Source of the DNA: Dyadobacter sp. CY347 | GTDB lineage: Bacteria; Bacteroidota; Bacteroidia; Cytophagales; Spirosomataceae | Length of the DNA: 64,000 nt | Direction: 5' to 3' | NCBI RefSeq assembly: GCF_021502655.1 | Contig: NZ_JAKFFT010000004.1 | Span: forward strand, 124,001-188,000 | Shown: positions 1 to 9,109 of the stretch, piece by piece | How the letters are laid out: each line of letters opens with the position of its first letter | Position numbering within the stretch: position 1 is the stretch's first letter | Made by a program: the position numbers and the translations under genes | The notes under the pieces: generated by a model | The model's database searches: none | The model's input: only the letters and a program-made list of their open reading frames with translations | What the model was told of the DNA's origin: nothing

Positions 1-28
1 TTTTTATGTTTAATACAATGCTGATTGC

Positions 29-36
29 TATTTTTG
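29..36 (+). promoter_or_regulatory. Possible -7 element (TAnnTTTG) ahead of the NarL-type regulator
   Basis: The bases TATTTTTG match the Bacteroidota -7 consensus TAnnTTTG and lie about 65 bp before the ATG at 101. No clear TTTG -33 element was found at the usual distance, so this is only a candidate. Confidence 0.35.
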
Positions 37-100
37 TTGATTCTCCGGTTCGTACAGACTGGCACCTGCATTTTTTAATTAATTGGACTTAAACCCGTAC

Positions 101-721
101 ATGAAACACATACTTATTGCCGAAGATCATGCAGTAGTGAGAATAGGCACCAAACACCTCCTCAAATCACTGATACCGGACTCTACCATTTCGGACGTCG
201 ACGATTTTGACAAGATACTTCAGGAAATTGAGGTAAAATCATACGACCTTCTGATTCTGGATATCAACATTCCAGGTGGCAATACAACGAAGATGGTTGA
301 AACCATTCGTCAAAAATCGCCCGGGATCAGGATATTGATGTTTTCGAGCTATGACGAACAACAGTACGGTCTGATGTATCTCCAAGCCGGTGCGGATGGT
401 TATCTATCCAAAGACGCGCCTGAGGAAGAGTTTAAAACAGCCGTAATGAGCGTTCTGAACAATAAAAAATACATGAGCGAAGATATGCAGCAAATGAATA
501 TCAACAGGCTCATCAATCCGAGAGAGTTCCTTCCTGATCCGATCGTGAGTCTTTCGCCAAGGGAAACGGACGTAATGAATCTGCTGAAAGAAGGATTAGG
601 AACCGCCAAAATAGCCGAAAAGCTCAACCTACAGCTCTCGACCGTTAGTACTTACAAAGCAAGAATTTTTGAGAAATTGGGCGTCAAAAATATCGTAGAA
701 CTGATCACGAAGATCAAGTAA
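101..721 (+). CDS. NarL/FixJ-type response regulator (REC + LuxR HTH)
   Basis: This is a two-component response regulator of 206 residues that should bind DNA when phosphorylated. The receiver domain (about 1-120) has the acidic pair at residues 8-9 and a probable phospho-Asp at 54 in the segment LILDINIPGG. The C-terminal LuxR-type helix-turn-helix (about 143-206) starts with LSPRETDVMNLL. An upstream TTG at 83 would add six residues, but the ATG at 101 places MKHILIAEDH at the normal REC N-terminus. No sensor kinase gene is adjacent inside the window; a partner could lie before position 1 or be unlinked. The target is unknown. Confidence 0.9.
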   Translation: MKHILIAEDHAVVRIGTKHLLKSLIPDSTISDVDDFDKILQEIEVKSYDLLILDINIPGGNTTKMVETIRQKSPGIRILMFSSYDEQQYGLMYLQAGADGYLSKDAPEEEFKTAVMSVLNNKKYMSEDMQQMNINRLINPREFLPDPIVSLSPRETDVMNLLKEGLGTAKIAEKLNLQLSTVSTYKARIFEKLGVKNIVELITKIK

Positions 722-743
722 TCTTAGAAAGAAAAGCATTCGA

Positions 744-773
744 ACCCTGCACTTGGCTGTGTGGGGTTTTTTT
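744..773 (+). terminator. Probable terminator of the response regulator gene
   Basis: ACCC/GGGT and CAC/GTG arms (744-767) with an internal TG/TG mismatch are followed by a run of seven T. The stem is weak but well placed, 23 bp after the stop codon. Confidence 0.5.
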
Positions 774-926
774 GTGGGGTTTGGGGTAAGGTATGATTGA
801 CCTTCTAATAATTCAGGTCCACCTTCAAATAAATGGTTTATGCATTGCAGTCTTAGTTAAGTGAAATTTGGTTTAGGCCATTGACATGCCTTATTCAATC
901 CAATTTTCACCGTTACCAAGATCAAA

Positions 927-3900
927 ATGCGAAAATATTACAAGTCAGTTCCTTTTTTTCTGCTTGCCTTCGCCGCTTGTTTTGATGTTTATGTAAAAAC
1001 GACCAGGGATTACGCTGTGCCCAAGTCGGCTACTAACTTACCACTGGTCAAGCCCGTATTCAGCAAAAAGCTGGAAAAGGAGATAGAACCAAGCCTTTTA
1101 GGGAATATTCAGCAAAATCTTGCAAAGCGCGAATACCACATTACCTACGACAGTCGGAAACAATCCCTGCAGAGCCCGAACAGGAAACAAAACCTGAGAG
1201 CTTATTTCAAGCCAGGACATTTCACGATTCAAAACCGGGTCGATTCCCTGGATCACAATTTCAAATTAGAGCTCATAACTGCCGACATATACGCAAACGG
1301 GCAAAAGTTGTTCGGCCCGCAGGCTAATGCCGTTCCAGAAAAAGCGGATAATAAGCTGAAAATCAAACATCAGCATTTTACCGAGGAGTATATCAATGAC
1401 GAGGAAGGAATCCGGCAAAATTTCATCATTCACAAGGCGCCGGTTGATACTAAAATCTTGGAAGTTCATGTGACAGCCAAAGGACTGAAAGTAAAGGATC
1501 TCGCACGAAACGAGCTTGCTTTTTATACGGAACATGAGGATGGATCAAAGACGAAAGAGCTTACTTACAGCGATTTAAGATGCTGGGACGCAAATGGCAA
1601 GGAACTCTTAGCATCTCTATCTCACAAAGATCAAAACATACTGTTATCAGTCGATGTTACAGGCGCGGCATATCCGGTCACAATCGACCCGATCGTTATA
1701 AATGGCAATCCGGGTAATGCGAATGCAATCATTCAGAATAATCAAGACTATGCAAATCTAGGCTGGTCGGTCGCAAGCGCTGGAGATGTGAATGGGGATG
1801 GATTCAGCGACGTGATAGTAAGCGCTGTTCAAGAAGACAGTGACAATTCGTCTCCCCCAGCAAATGACGGTCAGGTTTTCATTCACTATGGAGGAGGGCT
1901 TGGTATAAATCCGATTGTGAGCCAGCCTCCCACCTTACTAACAGAGGACGAGGACCAGAACATTGGATATGGCTGGTCTGTCGCAAGTGTGGGTGATGTG
2001 AATGGCGATGGATTCAGTGATGTGATTGTGGGAGATCCAAATTCTAACTACAACGGATCTGGTAATGGCGCTGCATTTATCTATTACGGTGGTAATCTGC
2101 ATCTTACACCTGTTGCTGCCACCGTACTTACATGCAATGCCGCTAACGCGAATTTCGGCTTTTCTGTGGCTACTGCTGGTGATATTAATAATGATGGTTA
2201 TAGCGATGTCATCATTGGTTCTCCCAATAGTGGGCAGGCTTATGTTTATCATGGTTCGGCAACTGGGGTTGATAATGTACCTGAGATCGTGTTGCAGGAT
2301 ATTCCGCAAGATCAAACGTTTGGATGGTGCGTCGCCAGTGCAGGTGATGTGAATGCAGATGGATTCAGTGATGTGATTATCGGTGCGCATGAATATGATC
2401 ACGGGCAGACAAATGAAGGGGTTGCATTCATCTACCATGGATCGGCCGCTGGTCTGACGGCTCAGTACGACGCCCTTCTGGAAATTGATGAGTCATCTGC
2501 ATATTTTGGCCGGTCAGTTGCAAGTGCCGGTGATGTGAACGGCGACGGTTTTAGCGATGTCGTCATTGGTGCACCATACTACGACAAAGGCGCCCAGAAT
2601 ACAGATGATGGAGCGGCTTTCATATATCATGGCTCAGCATCCGGAATCAATAATGCTGTCTCTGTTAAAATCACAGGTGAAAAACCAGGAGCATGGATGG
2701 GACAAGCGGTTGCCGGTGCGGGAGATGTGAACGGCGATGGGTATAGCGACGTAATAATCGGAGAACCCGGATATTCCGGAAAAATAAACGAAGGCGCTGC
2801 ACTGGTCTTTCCAGGGTCAGCTTCCGGCATTAGCTCAACATCCATTTCAAACATCAGGAGCGAACAAAGCAATTCCCATTTAGGGTGGTCGGTAAGCAGC
2901 GCAGGAGATGTAAATGGAGACGGGTTTAGTGATATTATAACTGGTGCTCCTTTTTATGACAGTCCTGAAACAAATGAAGGTGCTGCATTTATTTATCATG
3001 GCTCCGCGGCCGGGCTAAATTACATTTCAAGTGCTACATTACAATCTAACCAGAATGGCAGTCAGATGGGGTATTCTGTTTCAAGCGCGGGCGATGTTAA
3101 TGGCGATGGCTTTGCTGATGTGATCGTTGGTGCACCTTATTTTGATAAAGGTGAGACCAACGAAGGCGCTGCGTTTCTCTATTACGGTTCTGCAACTGGA
3201 ATCTCAGTAAATGGTTTTGTCACGATAGAAGGCAATCAAGCAGAGGCAAACTTTGGATTTTCGGTAGCCGGTGCTGGCGATATTAACGGCGATGGTTATG
3301 CTGATGTTCTTGTGGGCGCCCCTATGTTTGATGATGCGCAAACCAATACGGGAAGAATCTTCGTTTTTCACGGATCACCTGGTGGACTCAGCCAGCAAGC
3401 TGCTGCAACTTTGACTTTTAATCAACTGGGATGTCGGTTCGGACACGCCTCTGCCAGTGCCGGAGATATTAATGGGGATGGGTTTAGCGACATCATTGTT
3501 GGCGCTCCCGGATATGATAATATTCAAAATGAAGAAGGCGCGGCTTTCATTTACTATGGCTCATCCTCCGGAATTACGGATAATGCCACGATTTTTGAAA
3601 GTAACAAAGCCAACGCCTTCATGGGAGGATCAGTGTCGGGTGCCGGGGATTTGAATGGAGATGGTTATAGCGATGTCATTGCTGGTGCGCACTTTTACAA
3701 TGATGGACAGGTTTTGGAAGGTGCGGCTTTCATTTATTATGGCTCACAATCCGGCGCTGATCCGCAGACCTCAGACATATTGCAGGTCGACGAAGCACAG
3801 GCGGCGTTGGGCGTTTCCGTTTCATGCGCTGGTGATGTCAATGGAGATGGATTTAGCGATGTCATCGTTGGTGCAGATCATTACATTTCCAATAATCTGA

Positions 3901-5249
3901 TGCAAGGGGCGGCCTTTATTTTCCACGGCGCAGCAGCCGGTATTGATCCGGTTTATAAAACAAAACTGCTTGGTAATCAGGCTTCCGCCCTTATGGGTTA
4001 CGCTGTTTCCGGTGCCGGTGATGTGAATGGAGATGGTTATGCGGACGTAGTTGTGGGAGCGCCTCAATATAATGGAGGTCAGGCCAAAGAAGGCGCCTTG
4101 TTTGTCTATCACGGTTCTTCTGTCGGCATTAACCCCGTAGCAGCGTTCAGAATTGAGAAAAATCAGGGGATGACGCAACTGGGTTTTGCGGTTGCCAGCG
4201 CAGGGGATGTAAATGGCGACGGTTATAGCGATGTCATTGCCGGCGCTCCTTTTGATGCAGCAAATGTGAATGTGGGCGAAGCGTACACCTTTCATGGAAA
4301 CCAGGGAACCGGTACGAAAAATAATATCCTACTATATAACGTGGATTTAAGCACAATCCTGGATCATAATAATATATCAGAAAATAGTTTCGGCGTCGGC
4401 TTTTTCGAAAAATCATTTCTGGGAAGAAACAGAGGTAAGCTTGTCTGGGAAACAGCGAAAGAAGGGGAGGCATTTTCCACACCAGTGCTATTTCCTTCAA
4501 TAGCTGGCAGCACCGAATTTACCGGACAACAAAACGGTTACATCAGCACCGGACAAGCGCCAATTGAATACAAAAATGCAATTGCGAAAACTGGAAAAGC
4601 TACAAAGGTCCGCGTGAGGATCAAATATGACCCGGTTCTTGCAATTACCGGCCAGGTTTATGGCCCTTGGCATTATTCTTCTACTTCAATGCTGAATGGT
4701 GGTGCAGTGTTGCCCGTTGAGTTAGTTGATTTTCAGGCTGTAAGGTCGGAGCATGTGGTCGAGCTTGAGTGGGTAACGTCTTCGGAAATAAATAGCAGGC
4801 ATTTTGAAATTCAGCGCAGTTCCAATGCAAAGACTTGGCAGACCATTGGTCTTGTAAATGCTTCAACTTCTTCAAATGCTGAAATCAGCTATCAATTTAC
4901 AGATGGTAGCCCGCAAGGCGGCGACAATCATTACAGGCTTAAAATGGTTGATCACGATGGTACATTTGCCATAAGCAGGATCCGGGTTGTAAAATTTGAA
5001 GCAGGCAGTATGCAGGCAGAAGTGAAAGTTTTCCCAAATCCAGTGTTCGAAAAGCTGTTTATACAAGCAAATAATGGAGACAATGTTGCCAATGTACAAT
5101 TACTCACTATGGAAGGCAAAACAATATATAAAACATCAAGTTTGACAACAGAGATTGACGTAAGAGGTTTAGCAACAGGGATGTACCTTTTACGGATCAT
5201 TTATTCCAATGGCGCAGAAACTTCCCACCAAGTGGCAATCAGTAAGTAA
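927..5249 (+). CDS. Giant FG-GAP repeat surface protein with type IX secretion sorting domain
   Basis: A 1440-residue exported protein. It has an N-terminal hydrophobic signal (about 5-18, ending near AFAAC), a unique region to about 270, then fourteen FG-GAP (integrin alpha-like beta-propeller) repeats from about 275 to 1115. Each repeat carries a calcium-loop core of the form GDVNGDGFSDVI. A beta-sandwich-like region (about 1250-1350, starting LPVELVDF) precedes a C-terminal type A sorting domain (about 1365-1440, with the typical FPNP and GMYLLRI segments). This architecture suggests export by the type IX system and attachment to, or release from, the outer membrane, perhaps in adhesion. 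The C-terminal signal argues against a simple lipoprotein despite the Cys near residue 18. It is a single gene with its own terminator. The ligand is unknown. Confidence 0.92.
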   Translation: MRKYYKSVPFFLLAFAACFDVYVKTTRDYAVPKSATNLPLVKPVFSKKLEKEIEPSLLGNIQQNLAKREYHITYDSRKQSLQSPNRKQNLRAYFKPGHFTIQNRVDSLDHNFKLELITADIYANGQKLFGPQANAVPEKADNKLKIKHQHFTEEYINDEEGIRQNFIIHKAPVDTKILEVHVTAKGLKVKDLARNELAFYTEHEDGSKTKELTYSDLRCWDANGKELLASLSHKDQNILLSVDVTGAAYPVTIDPIVINGNPGNANAIIQNNQDYANLGWSVASAGDVNGDGFSDVIVSAVQEDSDNSSPPANDGQVFIHYGGGLGINPIVSQPPTLLTEDEDQNIGYGWSVASVGDVNGDGFSDVIVGDPNSNYNGSGNGAAFIYYGGNLHLTPVAATVLTCNAANANFGFSVATAGDINNDGYSDVIIGSPNSGQAYVYHGSATGVDNVPEIVLQDIPQDQTFGWCVASAGDVNADGFSDVIIGAHEYDHGQTNEGVAFIYHGSAAGLTAQYDALLEIDESSAYFGRSVASAGDVNGDGFSDVVIGAPYYDKGAQNTDDGAAFIYHGSASGINNAVSVKITGEKPGAWMGQAVAGAGDVNGDGYSDVIIGEPGYSGKINEGAALVFPGSASGISSTSISNIRSEQSNSHLGWSVSSAGDVNGDGFSDIITGAPFYDSPETNEGAAFIYHGSAAGLNYISSATLQSNQNGSQMGYSVSSAGDVNGDGFADVIVGAPYFDKGETNEGAAFLYYGSATGISVNGFVTIEGNQAEANFGFSVAGAGDINGDGYADVLVGAPMFDDAQTNTGRIFVFHGSPGGLSQQAAATLTFNQLGCRFGHASASAGDINGDGFSDIIVGAPGYDNIQNEEGAAFIYYGSSSGITDNATIFESNKANAFMGGSVSGAGDLNGDGYSDVIAGAHFYNDGQVLEGAAFIYYGSQSGADPQTSDILQVDEAQAALGVSVSCAGDVNGDGFSDVIVGADHYISNNLMQGAAFIFHGAAAGIDPVYKTKLLGNQASALMGYAVSGAGDVNGDGYADVVVGAPQYNGGQAKEGALFVYHGSSVGINPVAAFRIEKNQGMTQLGFAVASAGDVNGDGYSDVIAGAPFDAANVNVGEAYTFHGNQGTGTKNNILLYNVDLSTILDHNNISENSFGVGFFEKSFLGRNRGKLVWETAKEGEAFSTPVLFPSIAGSTEFTGQQNGYISTGQAPIEYKNAIAKTGKATKVRVRIKYDPVLAITGQVYGPWHYSSTSMLNGGAVLPVELVDFQAVRSEHVVELEWVTSSEINSRHFEIQRSSNAKTWQTIGLVNASTSSNAEISYQFTDGSPQGGDNHYRLKMVDHDGTFAISRIRVVKFEAGSMQAEVKVFPNPVFEKLFIQANNGDNVANVQLLTMEGKTIYKTSSLTTEIDVRGLATGMYLLRIIYSNGAETSHQVAISK
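1753..4296 (+). repeat. Fourteen in-frame FG-GAP coding repeats, mean period about 186 bp
   Basis: Cores encoding GD(V/I/L)N(G/A/N)DG recur from about 1786 to 4207 at intervals of roughly 170-207 bp. Individual copies differ at many third positions, so these are old, diverged protein repeats rather than a recent tandem expansion. Confidence 0.9.
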
Positions 5250-5270
5250 AGAGCTATCAAAACTTCGTAG

Positions 5271-5297
5271 AAACGGCCTCAATTTTGAGGGCGTTTT
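5271..5297 (+). terminator. Terminator of the FG-GAP protein gene
   Basis: Arms AAACG-G-CCTCAA (5271-5282) and TTGAGG-G-CGTTT (5285-5296) pair with a single G/G mismatch and a TT loop, followed by a T-rich stretch. Confidence 0.7.
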
Positions 5298-5341
5298 GCT
5301 TCTTTCCCGTACGTTTGCTAAAACATCAATGAAAAACACGC

Positions 5342-5878
5342 ATGCGCAAGTTGCGGATTGAAGAAATGGGCCGGTTGACGGTTGAGGAATTTAAGGAATC
5401 AGAGAAATTTCCTTTTGTTATTGTGCTGGACAACATTAGGAGTATGGCAAACATTGGCTCTTTTTTTAGGACGGCAGATGCTTTTCGGGCACGCAAGATT
5501 ATACTATGCGGTTATACCCAAAGTCCCCCGCACAGAGAGATCACCAAAAGCGCTATAGGCGCGGAATTGTCCGTGAATTGGGAAAAGAATGATAGTGCAG
5601 AAGATGCGGTGAGGCAGTTGAAGGCGGAGGGTTATGAAGTTTGGTGTGTAGAGCAGGCTGAGGGCAGTGTTATGTTGCAAAACTTCGTTCCGGATAGTGA
5701 GAAACCGTGCGCGTTTGTATTTGGAAATGAAGTGGAAGGCGTTGCGGATAATGTGATTGCGGCCGCAGACGGCTGCATTGAAATCCCGCAATTTGGGACA
5801 AAGCATTCCTTTAATGTGTCCGTATCGGCTGGAATCGTGCTCTGGGAATTTGTCAGCAAAAAGATAACACAAATATAA
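5342..5878 (+). CDS. TrmH/SpoU-family RNA 2'-O-methyltransferase
   Basis: A 178-residue SPOUT methyltransferase that should transfer a methyl group from S-adenosylmethionine to a ribose 2'-OH in tRNA or rRNA. The three SpoU motifs are visible: NIRSMANIGSFFRTADAF (about 30-47), CAFVFGNEVEGV (about 118-129), and IPQFGTKHSFNVSVSAG (about 145-161), which form the trefoil-knot SAM site. There is no N-terminal substrate-binding extension, so the RNA target cannot be named. The gene stands alone after the terminator at 5271-5297. An ATG at 5329 is out of frame, so the ATG at 5342 is used. Confidence 0.88.
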   Translation: MRKLRIEEMGRLTVEEFKESEKFPFVIVLDNIRSMANIGSFFRTADAFRARKIILCGYTQSPPHREITKSAIGAELSVNWEKNDSAEDAVRQLKAEGYEVWCVEQAEGSVMLQNFVPDSEKPCAFVFGNEVEGVADNVIAAADGCIEIPQFGTKHSFNVSVSAGIVLWEFVSKKITQI

Positions 5879-6010
5879 TATGAGATATTTGGTGTTTATC
5901 GCTTATAAAGCATTAATTGCAGGTTATAAATGCATTGATATATCCTCACGTTCACATCCTGTTTGCTAGTTCAACCGGATGCAAACTTTACTAGTATTTA
6001 AAACTACATT

Positions 6011-6436
6011 ATGAAATCTGCTACAAAAAAATTATCGACCGAAATTGCAGAAACGCTTTCCGGCAAAATCGCTGCAGTTTCTGCAGGTTCCAAGCAAATA
6101 AAAAAGTCAATCGAAAAGGCGGCTGAAAAACTGGCTAAGAAAGTAGCGAAGTTTGAGAAAGAGACGGCTAAAAAGCAAGCCAAGGACGCTAAGAATGAGG
6201 AGAAAAAGCTGAAATCGAAAGACAAGGGGAAAAAAGAAGGCAAAAAAGAAAAGGCGGCTAAGGTTGCTGCGCTTGTTGCCGCGGCGTCAACAAAAGCTGC
6301 TGTGGCTGCTCCCGCCAAGCCTGTTGCTCTAAAAGCGACAGCTGGTAAGCCAGCCATAGGCCGCACTGCTGCGCGACCTGCCACGAATTCCCCTTCGGAA
6401 ACTGAAAATCCAGTTGTAGAAACACCAGCTCAATAA
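6011..6436 (+). CDS. Lys/Ala-rich histone H1-like protein
   Basis: A 141-residue protein of very low complexity. Residues 25-90 are dominated by Lys, Ala and Glu in helical, possibly coiled-coil patterns such as KAAEKLAKKVAKFEKE. Residues 75-120 are Ala/Pro/Lys-rich, like the tails of bacterial H1-like proteins, and the last 15 residues are acidic. The composition suggests a cytoplasmic DNA- or RNA-binding, nucleoid-associated protein, but low complexity makes homology claims weak. It is a single gene with a strong terminator behind it. Confidence 0.7.
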   Translation: MKSATKKLSTEIAETLSGKIAAVSAGSKQIKKSIEKAAEKLAKKVAKFEKETAKKQAKDAKNEEKKLKSKDKGKKEGKKEKAAKVAALVAAASTKAAVAAPAKPVALKATAGKPAIGRTAARPATNSPSETENPVVETPAQ

Positions 6437-6458
6437 AATACATTGAAAAGAAAGACGA

Positions 6459-6491
6459 GACAGCACCCCAAAGTGCTGTCTTTCTGCTTTT
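6459..6491 (+). terminator. Terminator between the histone-like gene and pgeF
   Basis: GACAGCAC (6459-6466) pairs perfectly with GTGCTGTC (6473-6480) across a 6-nt loop, followed by TTTCTGCTTTT. It lies between two convergent genes. Confidence 0.8.
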
Positions 6492-7266
6492 AGCCCCGGT
6501 CGATTATTCCAATCGTTGCCAATAACCTTCCGGTAAAACCATTTTCCAGCCGGTAGGAAAAGTAATCTTCGTTGTTGAGCACCGTAGAGAAAGGAGAAAT
6601 TTCGATATTTTGTTCGCGCAGGCCGGATGTTACCAGCTGGTGCCGGTTAGCTGCTTTCAAATCCACAAAATATTTTTGCTTAACAGCATCAAAGCGCTTA
6701 TATTTTTCATCAAAATGTTCGGAAACGTCTTCACCGACTTCAAAAGAACATTCATCAATGCAGGTTCCAATGTAAGCCAAGCAATTTTCAGGAACCGACC
6801 CAAACTCGTTTTGCAGCATAGCAACGGTTTTGGCCACAATGCGTTTCACAGTTCCGCGCCAGCCTGCATGAATGGCCGCCACGCTTTTGCTAACCGGATC
6901 AAATATCAGGATAGGTGTGCAATCGGCTATGGTTACGGCCAACTGAATGTTCGGTTTGTTGGTAATCAGCGCATCGTAGCCATCGAACCGGCCTGGATTT
7001 TGAACATTCAAAATTTTATCGTCATGCACCTGATGCGACTTGGCAACCGTTTCGAACGGAACATTCAATGCATTGAAAAATAGAATGTTGTTTTCCAAAA
7101 CGTCTGCTGGATCGTCCTGCGAACCGCCCAGGTTTAATGTTGCATACGGCGCCTTGCTTACGCCGCCGTGCCTGGTGCTTTCGGCCGCGACAAGTCCGGG
7201 AAACCCGGAAAATATATCAGGAGCCCTGAAAAGTGGCTTGGTAATGTTGGTTTCTGTTGAAGACAT
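6490..7266 (-). CDS. pgeF: Peptidoglycan editing factor PgeF (laccase-domain / YfiH family)
   Basis: A 258-residue protein of the family long mis-named polyphenol oxidase. E. coli PgeF (YfiH) removes L-Ser that has been wrongly built into peptidoglycan precursors in place of L-Ala. The metal and active-site residues expected for the family can be seen: His78 in SHQVH, Cys116 in ADCTPIL and His133 in IHAGWRG. Length fits the family. It is monocistronic, convergent with the histone-like gene. Some family members also act on adenosine or inosine, so substrate range is uncertain. Confidence 0.9.
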   Translation of the reverse strand: MSSTETNITKPLFRAPDIFSGFPGLVAAESTRHGGVSKAPYATLNLGGSQDDPADVLENNILFFNALNVPFETVAKSHQVHDDKILNVQNPGRFDGYDALITNKPNIQLAVTIADCTPILIFDPVSKSVAAIHAGWRGTVKRIVAKTVAMLQNEFGSVPENCLAYIGTCIDECSFEVGEDVSEHFDEKYKRFDAVKQKYFVDLKAANRHQLVTSGLREQNIEISPFSTVLNNEDYFSYRLENGFTGRLLATIGIIDRG

Positions 7267-7438
7267 TGAACAAAATGGTCGTGATCAAACTTTCACAAAG
7301 GTAGATTATAGGAAATTAATGTCGGTTAACGGAATTTATTTCATCGGGTTATAAGTTTTGTGTCTGTACTGACGAGCTGGCAGCAGTGACAATCCTTCCC
7401 GGAAATTTCGCGATTCGGGTAAAACGGGAATAAAAAAT

Positions 7439-7446
7439 TAAATTTG
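7439..7446 (+). promoter_or_regulatory. Possible -7 element (TAnnTTTG) of the glycosyltransferase gene
   Basis: TAAATTTG matches the Bacteroidota -7 box 26 bp before the start codon. The -33 region holds only a degenerate TTCG at 7413-7416. Confidence 0.45.
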
Positions 7447-7471
7447 CAGCCTGATGTGCATCAATTGACTA

Positions 7472-8464
7472 ATGAATATGATAAAAGTGAGTGTGTGTGT
7501 TGTCACTTACAACCACGAAAAGTTTGTAGCGCAAATGCTGGATTCGATTTTAATGCAGCAGACTACATTTCCTTTTGAAATAGTTGTGGGGGATGATTGC
7601 TCCAAGGATAATACGGCCGCTATATTAAAGGATTACCAGCAAAGGTTTCCCGATAAGATCAGGCTTTTGCTGCATCCGAAAAATATGGGGCTTAATGGAA
7701 AATTTAATGCACTTGCTACATTCGCAGCCGCCAAAGGGGAATATATAGCGCAATTCGACGGCGACGATTATCTGATTTCTCCGCATAAGCTTCAAAAACA
7801 GGTTGAAATGATGGACGCAAATCCGCATTATTCAGCTTGTTACCATAACGCCCGCGTGATTTTTGACGACAATGCCGCGCCGCCTTATCTCGTAAATACA
7901 CTTTCGAAACCAGAAGTAACTGTGGAGGATTTGGTAGGGGAGGACGAGCTTTGTTTCATAGCGACTTCCAGCTTAATGTTCCGTAGAGAAGATTTCGCAA
8001 AACATCCTGATCCTGAATGGACTAACCTTTCGACCAGCGGCGATATTCCGAGAAATATCATGTTCGCAACCCGCGGCCCGATCGGCTATATCGACGAAGT
8101 AATGTCGGTTTACAGGAAAAACAGGGGAGGAGCAAGCTTCGCAGACAACCATTACGGCGCCGATTTTCTTTTCAACCGTATTCAGCTTTATTCCAACATT
8201 AACAAAGAGCTGGATTATAAATACGATGATAAGTTGAAGAAAAACATTGCTACTTACTATTATAAGTTGCTGTTTTCCAGGGAATATGGCAAAACTTACT
8301 GGCCAAGATTGAAGTATGCCCTTAAATATCTGTCAGATGGAGATCCTTCACCCGAACGGAGGAAAGAAGTGATCCGCGACTTTGTCATACCACCGGCATT
8401 CATGAAAATGTACAGCTTTTTTGCTTTGAGCCTTTATAATATTAAGTCAAAAGCAAAAGCATAG
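7472..8464 (+). CDS. Family 2 glycosyltransferase
   Basis: A 330-residue GT-A fold glycosyltransferase that should use a nucleotide-sugar donor. The N-terminal strand VSVCVVTYNHEKFV (about 6-19) and the acidic motif D96-G-D98-D99 in AQFDGDDYL are characteristic of GT2. A second start, Met3 (7478), is possible. No export or membrane segment is evident and no capsule or LPS genes are adjacent, so the acceptor is unknown. The gene is monocistronic, ended by the hairpin at 8471-8496. Confidence 0.88.
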   Translation: MNMIKVSVCVVTYNHEKFVAQMLDSILMQQTTFPFEIVVGDDCSKDNTAAILKDYQQRFPDKIRLLLHPKNMGLNGKFNALATFAAAKGEYIAQFDGDDYLISPHKLQKQVEMMDANPHYSACYHNARVIFDDNAAPPYLVNTLSKPEVTVEDLVGEDELCFIATSSLMFRREDFAKHPDPEWTNLSTSGDIPRNIMFATRGPIGYIDEVMSVYRKNRGGASFADNHYGADFLFNRIQLYSNINKELDYKYDDKLKKNIATYYYKLLFSREYGKTYWPRLKYALKYLSDGDPSPERRKEVIRDFVIPPAFMKMYSFFALSLYNIKSKAKA

Positions 8465-8470
8465 CCATAA

Positions 8471-8496
8471 AAAAAGGGATCGTAAGATCCCTTTTT
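8471..8496. terminator. Bidirectional terminator between the GT2 and secreted DinB genes
   Basis: AAAAAGGGATC (8471-8481) and GATCCCTTTTT (8486-8496) form a perfect 11-bp stem with a 4-nt loop. With A and T tracts on both sides it can serve both convergent genes. Confidence 0.9.
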
Positions 8497-8499
8497 CGT

Positions 8500-9015
8500 T
8501 TAGAATAACATTTCATTCGGAGGCGTAGCACCTTTCAAACGGATGTAAGGCGTTGTCTGCCCGCGGTGGTGTGTCTGGTGTTCGAATGCTTTTTCGAATG
8601 CAACACCAGCCTTCATATCCATCCCGAATACTTTAACGTCTTTCGCAAGATCAGCTTCCGTCATGCTTTTCAATGTATTGATAACAAAATCATAGCTGTC
8701 CATAACGGCCTTGGAAACGGCGGCTTTGGATTGATCGGTCATTTTTTCTGCTGAACCTTCAAAAGGACTTTTCTTGCCGGATGCTGCTGAGATAAATGCA
8801 AAATTGGCATCTGCAATATGGTCCATTTGTGCCGCGAAAGAGCGGATTTCAGGTGTTGGCTTAAAAGCATAACCTGCTTCCGGCATCGCATCCAGATATG
8901 CCTGGGTGTATTTTTTTGCTCTTTCCCAATCAGCAACCTGCTTAGCGATCATCGTTTGTGCAAACGCAGCGCTTGCAGCAAAAAACAACATGAGTGTAAA
9001 AGTCAATTTTTTCAT
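8500..9015 (-). CDS. Exported DinB-fold protein
   Basis: A 171-residue protein with a clear signal peptide (1-19, cleavage after AAFA) followed by a DinB/YfiT-type four-helix domain. The expected metal triad is visible: His66 in QMDHIAD, and His146 plus His149/150 in EHQTHHRGQ. DinB-superfamily proteins are often metal-dependent thiol transferases or hydrolases in the cytoplasm; here the signal peptide puts the protein in the periplasm. The substrate is unknown. It is transcribed away from the metallophosphoesterase gene. Confidence 0.82.
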   Translation of the reverse strand: MKKLTFTLMLFFAASAAFAQTMIAKQVADWERAKKYTQAYLDAMPEAGYAFKPTPEIRSFAAQMDHIADANFAFISAASGKKSPFEGSAEKMTDQSKAAVSKAVMDSYDFVINTLKSMTEADLAKDVKVFGMDMKAGVAFEKAFEHQTHHRGQTTPYIRLKGATPPNEMLF

Positions 9016-9109
9016 TTGATCCTGTGTTTATGGTGGTTTAATTTTTTTGGGAAAGGTAATCAATAATCATTTTATTTACCGGTAACATCCGAATATCAGC
9101 GAATCACCT

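Noticed and set aside
1938..2438. 166-codon open frame on the minus strand inside the FG-GAP gene
   Set aside because: It is antisense to the repeats and arises from their repeated codon pattern; the translated sequence has no recognisable domain.
1753..4296. Regularly spaced similar DNA segments resembling a repeat array
   Set aside because: The unit is about 186 bp, in frame, and diverged at third positions. These are FG-GAP protein repeats, not CRISPR or satellite DNA.
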